64,000 bases of DNA from Promethearchaeota archaeon (GCA_016840085.1 JAEOTA010000043.1:32488-96487), one strand, 5' to 3'. Positions 52,156 through 62,318 are shown, numbered from the stretch's first letter. Translations and numbers: made by a program. Notes: generated from the letters alone by a model not told the origin.

Positions 52156-53166
52156 ATGACTTCTTTAAGAATAACAACTCCTTGTCGCATCCACCTTTCA
52201 TTAATAGATGAGAATGGGTATACTGGCAGGGTTGATGGTGGTATTGGCCTTATGTTGGACCGTCCTAATGTAGTATTTGAAGCCTCTAACAACGCTGAAG
52301 AGTTTAAAATTGAAGCTCTTAAATATTACCGAGAATCAATTGAGGTTATAAATGAAATAGCCTCTAAGGTATTTAAAACCTTCAATATTAGTAATAAAAA
52401 CTTTCACTTCAATCTTAAAAGATACTTCCCTTCACACATAGGTTTGGGCTCAAAAACTCAATTGTCTTTAGCTATTGCCACCGCTATAACAAAATTGAAA
52501 AATATTTCTAACTTGACCACAACCCAATTAACTAAATTAGTCGAAAGAGGTGGGACTTCTGGAATTGGGTGGAAGGGCTTTGAAACTGGAGGCTTTATTT
52601 TAGATGGTGGACATGATTTTGGAAAAGGTAAAGAAAAAGAAACATTTTTACCCTCATCTGCCTCAAATTCAGCCAACCCTGCATTAACACTTTTTAGACA
52701 TGATATCCCCCCGAATTGGAGGTTTGTTCTTGTAATTCCCAGTGTAAAGAAAGGGGTATATGGTGATGAAGAAGTTAGTGTATTTCAAAATTATGCGCCA
52801 ATTCCAAGAAATGAGGTAAATGAAGTTTCTCATCAGATAATAATGAAAATTATTCCCTCATTAATTAATAATGACTTAAGTGGTTTTGGGGAGGGTCTAA
52901 AACGAATTCAATCTATTGGTTTTAAAAAAATTGAAATTAGTTTGCAACACCAAGTAGTAAAAGATATATTAAATTTTTTCGATGAATATGGTCTAAAAGC
53001 TTACGGAATGTCATCTTTTGGACCAAGTGTTATAGGAATTGTTGAATCTGATTCTGAGGCAGTAGACTTATTAAAAACGGTTCAAAAGAATCGTAAAAAT
53101 AGAGGAGGTCATATTTATATCTGTAAACCTAATAATAAGGGGGCTAAAATAGAATATTTAGATTGA
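52156..53166 (+). CDS. mptG: beta-ribofuranosylaminobenzene 5'-phosphate synthase (GHMP family); ATG 52156 preferred to track start TTG 52126
   Basis: RITTPCRIHLSLIDENGYTGRVDGGIGLMLDRP, FPSHIGLGSKTQLSLAIA, GTSGIGWKGFETGGFILDGGH. Confidence 0.9.
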   Translation: MTSLRITTPCRIHLSLIDENGYTGRVDGGIGLMLDRPNVVFEASNNAEEFKIEALKYYRESIEVINEIASKVFKTFNISNKNFHFNLKRYFPSHIGLGSKTQLSLAIATAITKLKNISNLTTTQLTKLVERGGTSGIGWKGFETGGFILDGGHDFGKGKEKETFLPSSASNSANPALTLFRHDIPPNWRFVLVIPSVKKGVYGDEEVSVFQNYAPIPRNEVNEVSHQIIMKIIPSLINNDLSGFGEGLKRIQSIGFKKIEISLQHQVVKDILNFFDEYGLKAYGMSSFGPSVIGIVESDSEAVDLLKTVQKNRKNRGGHIYICKPNNKGAKIEYLD

Positions 53167-53172
53167 TTTTAA

Positions 53173-53565
53173 ATGCCTAAAACTAATACAAAAATTTATT
53201 TTTCACCTGCTCTAAGTGAGAGAGAAAGAGCGTGTTTTGAAACTGGTATTAAATTAGGTGCATTATATCATATACTTAGTGGAATCCCTATTAAAAATGA
53301 CGAAAAAGTTATTAATTCTATAGAAAGAGGTATAGAATCGGCTATTTCATGTCAACCCTATGTAAAATCTGTAAAAATTCATTTAAATCGGGAAAAAATA
53401 TCTGGGACTAAAACAACTGAATTTGATTATGATGAGATTACAAGGAAATTAATTGGAGCAGAATTAATTGTTGAGTATGAGTCTGTTTATGTGGTGGCAA
53501 AAGTCGAATGGATTGATGAATTGGAATATCCTCTAATGTTTATTGAAAAAATTAATGAAAAGTAA
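53173..53565 (+). CDS. mptD: archaeal dihydroneopterin aldolase (MptD-type)
   Basis: SERERACFETGIKLGALYHILSGIPI; adjacent to mptG. Confidence 0.85.
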   Translation: MPKTNTKIYFSPALSERERACFETGIKLGALYHILSGIPIKNDEKVINSIERGIESAISCQPYVKSVKIHLNREKISGTKTTEFDYDEITRKLIGAELIVEYESVYVVAKVEWIDELEYPLMFIEKINEK

Positions 53566-54276
53566 TTAATCTATTAACTTACTGATATAATTTCTTACTA
53601 ATTCTATAGCTTTTAATACCCTTTCATTTCTTCCAAATCTTCCAATATTATTCATATGATCTCTCATTTTTTCATGGAGCTTAAAAAATAGACGTTGATT
53701 TTGTTGTTCTTTAGCAAATTTTAAGCGAGTTGCTAAAATTATTGTTTCTAAAGCTAGATTTTCTGCTCTATTAAATAATTTATAAGATTCTTGAATTTTT
53801 TCGGTAAAAATGACATCTAACTTAAATATTGGTATAAATATTTCTCCTAAATCATCTGTTTTAGTTTTTTGGAATTCTTGTAGAACCTTACATATTAAAA
53901 TACCCCATGCTTTCTTTATGTATGGTATATCCATCGCAAGAGGCTCGAGATATTTGAATGAATAATATTTCGATGGAAAATCGCTTAAAATTATAGGGGG
54001 ATTAGGATCTTTTAATGCAGCAAGAGCATATAAATATATATCATCAACGAAATTAATAATAATTATACTGTTGGCTTTTAAATTTTTATAGGTAGATGTT
54101 GTATAAAAAGGAGTTATCTGTAATTTATTTCCTTCTATCAATCTAATGCCCATACAAGAAACATTAGGCTTAATTGCCGTTTCATCATCAGTAATCGAAT
54201 ATGTTGTAGCTAAAATTTCATATAAATAATCTCTTTTTAGCCCAAAATTTTCTGGATTAAAACTCATAGGAAGCAT
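53566..54276 (-). CDS. DUF447 family protein (FMN-binding-like)
   Basis: YEILATTYS...KPNVSCMGIRL..., as in DUF447 proteins; near mptG/mptD. Confidence 0.75.
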   Translation of the reverse strand: MLPMSFNPENFGLKRDYLYEILATTYSITDDETAIKPNVSCMGIRLIEGNKLQITPFYTTSTYKNLKANSIIIINFVDDIYLYALAALKDPNPPIILSDFPSKYYSFKYLEPLAMDIPYIKKAWGILICKVLQEFQKTKTDDLGEIFIPIFKLDVIFTEKIQESYKLFNRAENLALETIILATRLKFAKEQQNQRLFFKLHEKMRDHMNNIGRFGRNERVLKAIELVRNYISKLID

Positions 54277-54289
54277 TAAGATTATATTT

Positions 54290-54448
54290 TTAATTAGCTA
54301 GTTTTTCATTATTATTAACATTTTTATCTTCTTTTTTTACTAAACCCGACCATCGCACATTTTTAGCACCAGTAGATTCTGCAATGTGATAGAAATGCTC
54401 TATTTCATTCCTAGACATCATTGAAAAATCTTTTAAGGTCCAATCCAT
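54290..54448 (-). pseudogene. small ORF/remnant (52 aa) in a decayed region
   Basis: MDWTLKDFSMMSRNEIEHFYHIAESTGAKNVRWSGLVKKEDKNVNNNEKLAN*. Confidence 0.4.
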
Positions 54449-54625
54449 ATCCAATCTATCATATTTAGCAATACATAAGTTATTAAAAGCTTATTATCTA
54501 ATTCCCCATGCACAGCAATGGTTCCATTTTCTAGCTATTGGTAGATTCTTCTATCAAATACTATTATTTAATATGCAATATAAATAATTTTTTATCTTTT
54601 TTATTATAAAAATGATTTATTTTCA

Positions 54626-54861
54626 GAATATGAAATTCGATATAAAGGAGAACGATTTAATTCTCAATTTTATGTAATAGATTTTAGACACATTTATCCA
54701 TTACGATGTGATGGAATTACTCATTATAAAATAGATGATATGATATTACAGTCCAAATGTCTAAACTGACACCTATTACAAGAAAAACTTTGGGCGAAAA
54801 ATTGGCTTATTATTTCGGAAGACCCGCTGAAGAAGTTGAAATTATCCTTTCAACTTCATAA
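54626..54861 (+). pseudogene. frame-disrupted gene remnant
   Basis: SEYEIRYKGERFNSQFYVIDFRHIYPLRCDGITHYKIDDMILQSKCLN* overlaps MSKLTPITRKTLGEKLAYYFGRPAEEVEIILSTS* in another frame. Confidence 0.5.
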
Positions 54862-54935
54862 ACAGCACTGTCTAATTTTAATTCTAAGTTAAAATTAGGT
54901 TTAATTTTTAAACCTAAACCTAGAAAGGAATATAT

Positions 54936-55274
54936 ATGTTAAAAAGCCCTAAGATATATAATAGATTAGACCAAATTAGGAAAATAATTTGTGCAAGACA
55001 AGTAATTCTTGCAAAGAGAGATGGTCTACCACTGCAATGGGCGGGGAATTGGTATTCGATTTATGAGTTAGTTAATATAAGTTATCAAGTATCACTTATT
55101 TATAAAAATTCTAAAGATTTCAACTCAGAAGGTATTAAATATACCATCATTGATGGAAAGCGGGAAAGCTCTATTATTATCCCCCTACAAGTTAAAATAT
55201 GTTGTAAAATTAGTGGAATGCATAAAAAAGTTGAATTAATATGTGAGAAATTTCTTTTATTCAATCATTCTTAA
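54936..55274 (+). CDS. possible Roadblock/LC7-like small protein
   Basis: ICARQVILAKRDGLPLQWAGNWYSIYEL...EGIKYTIIDGKRESSIIIPLQVKI resembles roadblock-fold proteins. Confidence 0.45.
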   Translation: MLKSPKIYNRLDQIRKIICARQVILAKRDGLPLQWAGNWYSIYELVNISYQVSLIYKNSKDFNSEGIKYTIIDGKRESSIIIPLQVKICCKISGMHKKVELICEKFLLFNHS

Positions 55275-55375
55275 TCGGAATCGCCCCATTATAATACTTT
55301 AATATAAAAAATTAATCTACACTAAACTTAATTTGTTAAATCAGGAAAAAACTAGATTATGAATAATAAATGAGA

Positions 55376-55490
55376 ACAATTGTAGAACGATCTAAATCAA
55401 TCAATTTACATATAAGCAGATTAAAATTAAAAAATGTCTGAGAAATTGCTCTATATAGTATAATTTTTACTATTTTTTATTTCTCGGTAA
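55376..55490. repeat. intergenic repeat, copy A (partial)
   Basis: ACAATTGTAGAACGATCTAAATCAATCAATTTACATATAAGCAG at 55376-55419 matches copy C; 3' part AAAATGTCTGAGAAATTGCTCTATAT... resembles copy B. Confidence 0.65.
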
Positions 55491-55670
55491 AAATAAATCC
55501 TATCGTTAATAAAACATTTTCAGCTTTTTTAATCTTTCACATATTTATTATTTTCTCTTATTTTTAACTTAAGTTTAACTTCAATCGATTGAATATTCAT
55601 TTCAAAACATTATCTTATTAATTATATCTTTATTTAAAAAAAAAGTTTAATAAGGATTTTATAGTTGGAT

Positions 55671-57299
55671 CTATCTGTTTTTAGATTTTTCATATTTCTT
55701 ATAAGTTATTAATACAACTAACGGTAAACAGAATAATAATAGAACCATATTATATCCTGAAATACTTGGTTGCTGATCTTGTGGCTCATCGGAAGGTTCA
55801 TCAGGGGGCTCATCGGAAGGTTCATCAGGTGGTTCGTCTGGAGATTCATCTTGTTGAGGGTCATTTGGGTCCAAAGGATCATATCCATTGTCCACTTCAA
55901 ATCCATCATTATATCCATCTCCATCGGTGTCTGGATTATTTGGATCAGTAAAATATACATTTATCTCTCGCCAATCGCTCAATCCATCGCTATCAGTGTC
56001 TGGATCGACTCTAAATTTAACTAGACAAAATGTCCCAAATTCTCCAAAAGCATACCATCCTGTTGTATAAATACTATTCTCTGAATCTATATCTAAACCA
56101 ACCCACTTTTTCTCAGCAATCCAGTGTGTTAAACATCCATATTCAACTATTTTTCCTAATGAATTGTATTTTAATAAATTAAAACAATAATATGTTCCAA
56201 AGAAAGTACCAGCTCCAATAATATATATGTTATCGAGGGAATCAATTAGTATTTTTAGAAATCGGGTAACAACCGAATCATCAAATGTTATATTCCATTG
56301 CTCTTGACCATTACTATTATATTTAACCATAAATGCATAATCATTATGTGTAATAAGACTATCACTATAACCAATAACATAGATATTGTTGTTTGAATCT
56401 ACAGCAACACCTTTTCCCTCATCAATATCATTTCCACCCCAAGTATTGGCCCATAATAATGTTCCTGAAGTATCATATTTTAATAAGCACATTTGTCGAT
56501 AGTATGAACTGATATAGATCCATCCTGTAATATAAATATTATCGTAATCATCGATTTCAATCGTATAACCATTATCAATAATAGTTCCTCCCCATGTTTT
56601 ATACCATTTAAAATTGCCATTCCTATCATACTTTATTAAAATAATATCTACACTTGGAGTATAACTATCAGATTCTCCAACTATATATACATCCCCTAAT
56701 GAATCACAGCTTACATCATTACCAATATCCCTGATATCAAAACCTGTTAGACCCCAAGTTCTAAGCCACAAAAAATTACCCCCTTCATCATATTTTATAA
56801 GAAAGATATTATGATTCACATTAGGGGTACCAGCTTGATCTGTATAGTATCCAGTGATAAAGATATCATTGTATTTATTTATACAGATGCCTCCAGCTCT
56901 AAGTTCGCTCAATCCTCCATCCCAAGTACGATTCCACAGAAGCCCTCCTTCTTTATTATATTTCTCAAGATATAATTTTTCATTATGAGGGTAATCTTTT
57001 AAACCAAGATTATATATATTATCATTTTTATCAACTACTGCATCTACTCCATAGTCATTAAGCCCATTATCCATAGTAATTGCTGTACGATTCCATTCAT
57101 AAACTAAGGAAATGTTACCAATAAAAATTGGAACACGTATTTCTGATAGTTTAGGATTATTTTGATATGAGTTTTCATTAAATTTGTCCTCAATATTACC
57201 ATTTCTAAATTGAAATAATGAAAAATAAGGTATTAGGATACACACTAAATAAAATACTATTAGAATAGAACTAATGATACTTTTTTGCCTGTTTATCAT
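55671..57299 (-). CDS. exported beta-propeller (SBBP-like) protein with Ca-binding DxDxDG repeats, DEPxDEP linker and C-terminal TM
   Basis: Repeats such as DNIYITGW...YDTSGTLLWANTWGG...; DTDSDGLSDW, DTDGDGYNDG; DEPPDEPSDEP; SISGYNMVLLLFCLPLVVLITYKKYEKSK. Confidence 0.85.
   Translation of the reverse strand: MINRQKSIISSILIVFYLVCILIPYFSLFQFRNGNIEDKFNENSYQNNPKLSEIRVPIFIGNISLVYEWNRTAITMDNGLNDYGVDAVVDKNDNIYNLGLKDYPHNEKLYLEKYNKEGGLLWNRTWDGGLSELRAGGICINKYNDIFITGYYTDQAGTPNVNHNIFLIKYDEGGNFLWLRTWGLTGFDIRDIGNDVSCDSLGDVYIVGESDSYTPSVDIILIKYDRNGNFKWYKTWGGTIIDNGYTIEIDDYDNIYITGWIYISSYYRQMCLLKYDTSGTLLWANTWGGNDIDEGKGVAVDSNNNIYVIGYSDSLITHNDYAFMVKYNSNGQEQWNITFDDSVVTRFLKILIDSLDNIYIIGAGTFFGTYYCFNLLKYNSLGKIVEYGCLTHWIAEKKWVGLDIDSENSIYTTGWYAFGEFGTFCLVKFRVDPDTDSDGLSDWREINVYFTDPNNPDTDGDGYNDGFEVDNGYDPLDPNDPQQDESPDEPPDEPSDEPPDEPSDEPQDQQPSISGYNMVLLLFCLPLVVLITYKKYEKSKNR
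55784..55850. repeat. short in-frame tandem repeat coding DEPPDEPSDEP
   Basis: CATCGGAAGGTTCATCAGGGGGCT repeated with minor changes. Confidence 0.7.
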
Positions 57300-57354
57300 T
57301 TTAATCCCCCAAATTTATATTTCCCTCTTTATAAAATTATAATTTTATATTAAT

Positions 57355-57540
57355 TTTTTGTCTTATTTATCAATAAGATCTTTTTTTATTTAAATATAGA
57401 CAGTTGTAGAATGATCTAAATTAATTCAAATGGAAAATAAATAATCGGTCTCAATGTGATAGAAAATGTTTGAGGAGTTGCCCTTTATAATAAGGTTTTT
57501 GCTGTTTTCTATTATCCTCTATCAATTTATTCATGATTTT
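57355..57540. promoter_or_regulatory. intergenic repeat, copy B; putative promoter of 55671-57299(-)
   Basis: 57355-57426 matches 59969-60040 at 69/72 positions by hand alignment; reverse strand contains TATATTTAAATA. Confidence 0.65.
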
Positions 57541-57826
57541 TTAATTAAAATTCAAAATATATCTATTTGGATAGAGTGTCTAAATAATTATTTTTAATAA
57601 TAGGAGGAAGTTTTAAAACTTATATAAACATTAGGAATATTTTAGATATCATTTCACTTACAATATATCAAAATTCTTAAATGACATAAAATCACTTATT
57701 ATTATTTAGATTTTCAAATATAAATGTTTGAAGGATAACCAACTTCTTTTAATTTAACTGTTATTGAACTCAACTTAGATACTATATTGTTATTTTCAAA
57801 AATAATATTACTAATTAATAAATAGA

Positions 57827-59881
57827 TTAGTTTAAATAGAAAAATATATTTTTCTGTCGTCCGTATACTAGAAAGATGATACCAAATAGTAAAAAAACTC
57901 CTCCTGATGGTAGATGCCTTGATAAAAAAGGTAAGTACCAATAAGCTCCTAATCCCTGCGAGACTATTAATCCATAAATTAGTGATATAATTCCTAATAC
58001 AATATTACAATATCCAATGCTAACCCAACTCTTTGCACGTTTGGTATTTTTCACTTTTATAATATTTTGTCTTTTTATTTCATTTTCAATAAACTTCATT
58101 TTCTCAGAATCAGGAATAATTCTTTCAGTAAATATGGTGTTTATCCAGTCTCGATATGAAATCCATTCAGTGTCTATCTCAGATTTTATGTATCCATCTT
58201 TATTATATCTGAAATAGTTCTTTAGCTTAGAACCAAATTTCATTCGTAATATAATTAGTGCGATAATACCTATCAATAGAGTAATTGAATATGGCGTTAA
58301 TGTTCTAATCCATGGTAAAGCTACGGAAGAGACGTGTTTAAGACCTGGAATAAATACAAAAAGAGCTATAGTAACTATTATAAATGCAACGCTTAGAAAG
58401 AATAATAATATTTTGCTAATAAACCATATTTGAAACCTTTTTCTGCACTTATAACATGTAGGTATTACACCGTGACTTTTATATTCAAATATACCCCCTT
58501 CTTTTGTCCCACATTTAATACATTTTAAATGACTAAATGGACTTCGCCTTGCCATTTCCGTGTATTTCTTCAATTTTAATTCTCTCTTAATTTCTCTTAC
58601 TGAAACATCTCTTTTCCTTAGTATTAAATACCCTCCTATAACAAACATTATTATAACAATTGGGATTAAGATTGCTAGGAATAAGAGCAAGTTAAAGCCT
58701 CTAGATGGCATTTTCCACAATGCTCTATAAAAATATAATAGGTGCCCCTCCCAATTTCCTGCTACGATATAGGAACCATCTGAAGATATGTCAACACTAC
58801 ATACGGGATTACCAGTATCATACTTCTTTAATGGCTTTGAATTATTTTTACTAAATAAATATACATTATAATCTTTACTTCCCGCTACAATATAATTTCC
58901 ATCAGAGGATATAGCAACATTTAACACCCAGTCATTAGTGGTATATTTCCAAATTGGAGTAGTTCCATTATTATTAAATAAATAAATATTATTATCATCC
59001 CTACTCCCTGCTACAATATAATTTCCATCTGAGGATATACCCACTTCACATACATAACTATTAGTTTCATATACCCAAATTGGTATAGAATTATTCTTGG
59101 TGAACAAATAGATATTAATTCCCCCCACCACAATGTAATTCCCATCTGAAGATATTGCAACACAATTAATAGTTTTGTTGCTAAAATTCCAAATTGGTGT
59201 AGAACTATTCTTATTAAATAAATACAAACTTTCCCAACCTCCCATTCTAAAACTTCCTCCCGCTATTATATATTTTCCATCAGAAGAAATTGCTACACTA
59301 TATAAATCTGCATTTGCAGTATAACTCCAAATTGGTGTAGAACTATTCCTATTGAATAAATATATTCTATAATCTCTCCCTCCAGCCACTATATAATTCC
59401 CATCTGATGAAATTGCTACACTCATTACAACTTCGTTAGTTGTAAAAGTCCATAAAGGTGAAGGATTTGATCGATCGAAAAAATAAATTTTATTATCATT
59501 ACTCCCAATTACAAAGTATTTTCCGTCTGATGAAATTGCTAGATCCATAGTTATACCATTCAATTTGTAACTCCAAATTGGTATAGAACTTGATCGATTA
59601 AACAAATAAATCTCATTAATATTATCACCTCCTACTACAATGTAATTTCCGTCGGAAGATATTGCTAAAGTGATTTGAGGGGAATCATTTGTTTTGAAAT
59701 CCCATATTGGTGAATTTGAGATCTTTAATTTATCCTTAGTGGAGTTATCAATTTGATTATAGTTCAAATCTAAGAATGAAGAATTAAATTTGCTTAAATT
59801 TTGGGTAGAGAAACTCATTATGATTAAAATTGATATAACAATTATAAAGATACTTTTATAAATTTCTTTATATTGACTCAT
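57827..59881 (-). CDS. membrane protein: 8 WD40/PQQ-like repeats, TM, zinc ribbon, further TM segments
   Basis: Eight repeats of type xxVAISSDGNYIVAG...IYLFN...PIW; CIKCGTKEGGIFEYKSHGVIPTCYKCRKRF. Confidence 0.85.
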   Translation of the reverse strand: MSQYKEIYKSIFIIVISILIIMSFSTQNLSKFNSSFLDLNYNQIDNSTKDKLKISNSPIWDFKTNDSPQITLAISSDGNYIVVGGDNINEIYLFNRSSSIPIWSYKLNGITMDLAISSDGKYFVIGSNDNKIYFFDRSNPSPLWTFTTNEVVMSVAISSDGNYIVAGGRDYRIYLFNRNSSTPIWSYTANADLYSVAISSDGKYIIAGGSFRMGGWESLYLFNKNSSTPIWNFSNKTINCVAISSDGNYIVVGGINIYLFTKNNSIPIWVYETNSYVCEVGISSDGNYIVAGSRDDNNIYLFNNNGTTPIWKYTTNDWVLNVAISSDGNYIVAGSKDYNVYLFSKNNSKPLKKYDTGNPVCSVDISSDGSYIVAGNWEGHLLYFYRALWKMPSRGFNLLLFLAILIPIVIIMFVIGGYLILRKRDVSVREIKRELKLKKYTEMARRSPFSHLKCIKCGTKEGGIFEYKSHGVIPTCYKCRKRFQIWFISKILLFFLSVAFIIVTIALFVFIPGLKHVSSVALPWIRTLTPYSITLLIGIIALIILRMKFGSKLKNYFRYNKDGYIKSEIDTEWISYRDWINTIFTERIIPDSEKMKFIENEIKRQNIIKVKNTKRAKSWVSIGYCNIVLGIISLIYGLIVSQGLGAYWYLPFLSRHLPSGGVFLLFGIIFLVYGRQKNIFFYLN

Positions 59882-59968
59882 ACTTAATTACTCCTGACCT
59901 TTATCAACTTCGATTATTTTTTAGAAAAAAGATTAAATCTCTTTTTTTCATTTAATTTTCAATTCTTA

Positions 59969-60058
59969 TTTTTGTCTTGGTTATCAATAAGATCTTTTTT
60001 TATTTAAATATATACAGTTGTAGAATGATCTAAATTAATTTAATTTACATACAAGCAG
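59969..60058. promoter_or_regulatory. intergenic repeat, copy C; putative promoter of 57827-59881(-)
   Basis: Same 72-bp block as copy B plus TTTACATACAAGCAG shared with copy A. Confidence 0.65.
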
Positions 60059-60157
60059 TATATAATCATTCAAAATTGCCTTAATTTGGTGCTTTTAAAA
60101 TAAAGTTTAAAAAAATTAAAAATGGTGTGAAAAATAGAACCTGAATTTTACCATTCT

Positions 60158-62275
60158 ATGATTAAAATAACACAAGTTCCAAAAATCAGAAGTAAAATTG
60201 AAGATGAAGCTTCATGGTTGTGCGATCCTTTTGCCAATAGTCGTGTATATGGTACCAAATTTACCTTAAAGGATCGATATTTCTCATGGAAGTTTTTCTT
60301 AAAAGAAGAATCAAAGGAAGATGCATTTAAAAATGGCTATCAATTTTTAGATTATCTAAGAGAGATTTATCCAGGATTATCAGGAGAGGTAAAAGTAAAA
60401 CCAATAGATTTCAAACAAATAAATAAACAGAAGCTATTATTAGAGCTAACTCTTCCTAAACCCTTTTTTAATAAACAGATCAATTTATTTAAAAAAATCA
60501 TCAATCTTTTTACTTTTAATAAAAACCACGTTATCAAAATTTATATTTTATGGCAAAAAGATGACTCTCTAATAGGAGAAATTAAAGGAACAGAATTAGA
60601 AACAGAATATAAGTTAGATGAAAATTTCAAAATAAAAATTTATCTCTCTCTAGTACCAAAATTCGATAATAATATACATATTGAAGATCAGAAGGCAGAA
60701 TTAAAAGGGCACTTAGAATATTTAACTACAGAAATAGCAAACATAGAGGGTGAAACGGCAACACTTACCCAAGTTTCGCCTGACACATGGAAACAAATAT
60801 TGAACGGAAGAGTATTCTGGAAAAATCTGTTAGGTGTGGATACAGGGCGATTCTATCGAGGTATTATAGATCAAATTCCTGAAGATAAAATTCCCGGATT
60901 TGTGAGTCCAAAAGTAATTGATTTCACTATTCCCGAATATTTTCTTCTTGATAAAGCAATAACCGTAAGAAATGAGAATATAAGCTTTTTACAAAAATCT
61001 AATCAAAAGGAAATTTCTCTAGGATATTACATTAGCAGAGGTGTTAAAACACATAAAAAGGTTAACCTTTCAATTAATGACCTTGTTCATCATACATTTA
61101 TTAGTGGTTTAACTGGTTCTGGAAAAACTACATTTTTAAACCAAATACAACAAGAAATATCTATAAAATATCCTAATTGTGGCATTTTGATTATAGGTAT
61201 GAGAAAAAAAGATGAAGATATTCCCTATAATTTAGATATAACCTTAAGGTATGGGGATCAAGACTTCAGAGTTCCCTACTATTTTAAGGGGGAAAATATC
61301 GAGGTAACTTTAGAACAATTAGCAGCTTTACTAGCCTCGTCGCTTGGGTTAAAACAACCAGTTGATATTATTATGTACAATGCAATGATTAAATATTTTG
61401 AAAAAAATAAAGATCTTCCAGATACTTTAGAGGATTTATTTGGAAAACTTTTGAACTGGTTTAAAAATTATCCGTATCATAGAAAATATCAAACCAATAT
61501 TACAAATGCGATAAAGAATCGTGCATTAAGATGGAGTTCATCTCCAATTTTAAAAAATATTACACGTTTGCCTTCTATTAAGCCGTTTTGGTTTATGGAA
61601 TGGATAAATGGAAAAAATATATACATTGATTTGTCTAAATCCATATGTAATGATTTTATAAAAAAACTGTTGATCAATTTGATCTTTCAAATGATTCGTA
61701 TCTTTTTTCCTCAAATTAGGAAGAATAAATTGAAAAATCTTATAATTTTGGATGAAATCGGTGTAATCTTAAAAAAACCAGCCACTACTGTTTCTAATGA
61801 TGATGAATTTGTGTCTCAATATTTTTTTGAAGAGGTTTTTTCTGATTTTCTTGAAGCATTCAGAAGTAGAGGTATCGGTCTCATACTGACAGCTCAAAAA
61901 CCATCACAATTATTTGAATCTGTCTATTCTCTTCCTAGTATTCTCATTTTGTTTAGAACTGCACACTCTTGTAGTAACCTATTTACAAATGATAGAGAAG
62001 AACAAGATACCTTAGCAATTTTTGAAGCTAGAAGGGCTATAGTTATTGATGGTGTTAATGGACGAAAATTTGCAATATATACTAAAGATTTCAATTATAA
62101 AAATTTCTCAAATCATCCTGTCAATAGAATTCAGAATTTATGTCCTTCATGTAAAAATTATATAAAACCGTATGATAATTTTTGTAGTGTTTGTGGTAAC
62201 TCTTTAAACTTAGATTCCAAATCGACTATTGATAAATCGGACATAGAATCTACAAAACTTAAAGAAAATAATTAA
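60158..62275 (+). CDS. HerA/VirB4-like P-loop ATPase with C-terminal zinc ribbon
   Basis: HHTFISGLTGSGKTTFLNQI Walker A, NLIILDEIGVIL Walker B, GIGLILTAQKPSQL, CPSCKNYIKPYDNFCSVCG. Confidence 0.85.
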   Translation: MIKITQVPKIRSKIEDEASWLCDPFANSRVYGTKFTLKDRYFSWKFFLKEESKEDAFKNGYQFLDYLREIYPGLSGEVKVKPIDFKQINKQKLLLELTLPKPFFNKQINLFKKIINLFTFNKNHVIKIYILWQKDDSLIGEIKGTELETEYKLDENFKIKIYLSLVPKFDNNIHIEDQKAELKGHLEYLTTEIANIEGETATLTQVSPDTWKQILNGRVFWKNLLGVDTGRFYRGIIDQIPEDKIPGFVSPKVIDFTIPEYFLLDKAITVRNENISFLQKSNQKEISLGYYISRGVKTHKKVNLSINDLVHHTFISGLTGSGKTTFLNQIQQEISIKYPNCGILIIGMRKKDEDIPYNLDITLRYGDQDFRVPYYFKGENIEVTLEQLAALLASSLGLKQPVDIIMYNAMIKYFEKNKDLPDTLEDLFGKLLNWFKNYPYHRKYQTNITNAIKNRALRWSSSPILKNITRLPSIKPFWFMEWINGKNIYIDLSKSICNDFIKKLLINLIFQMIRIFFPQIRKNKLKNLIILDEIGVILKKPATTVSNDDEFVSQYFFEEVFSDFLEAFRSRGIGLILTAQKPSQLFESVYSLPSILILFRTAHSCSNLFTNDREEQDTLAIFEARRAIVIDGVNGRKFAIYTKDFNYKNFSNHPVNRIQNLCPSCKNYIKPYDNFCSVCGNSLNLDSKSTIDKSDIESTKLKENN

Positions 62276-62318
62276 TTGAAAGCGAACATTTTAAGAAATT
62301 TTGGGGGATAGATAATCT

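Noticed and set aside
55718-56070. Overlapping ORFs at 55718-55960(-), 55766-55951(+), 55770-56024(+), 55888-56070(+)
   Set aside because: Shadow frames of the DEPPDEP and DxDxDG coding region of the 55671-57299 gene.
57714-57941. 75-aa minus-strand ORF
   Set aside because: Overlaps the 3' end of the 57827 gene in another frame and has no recognisable features.
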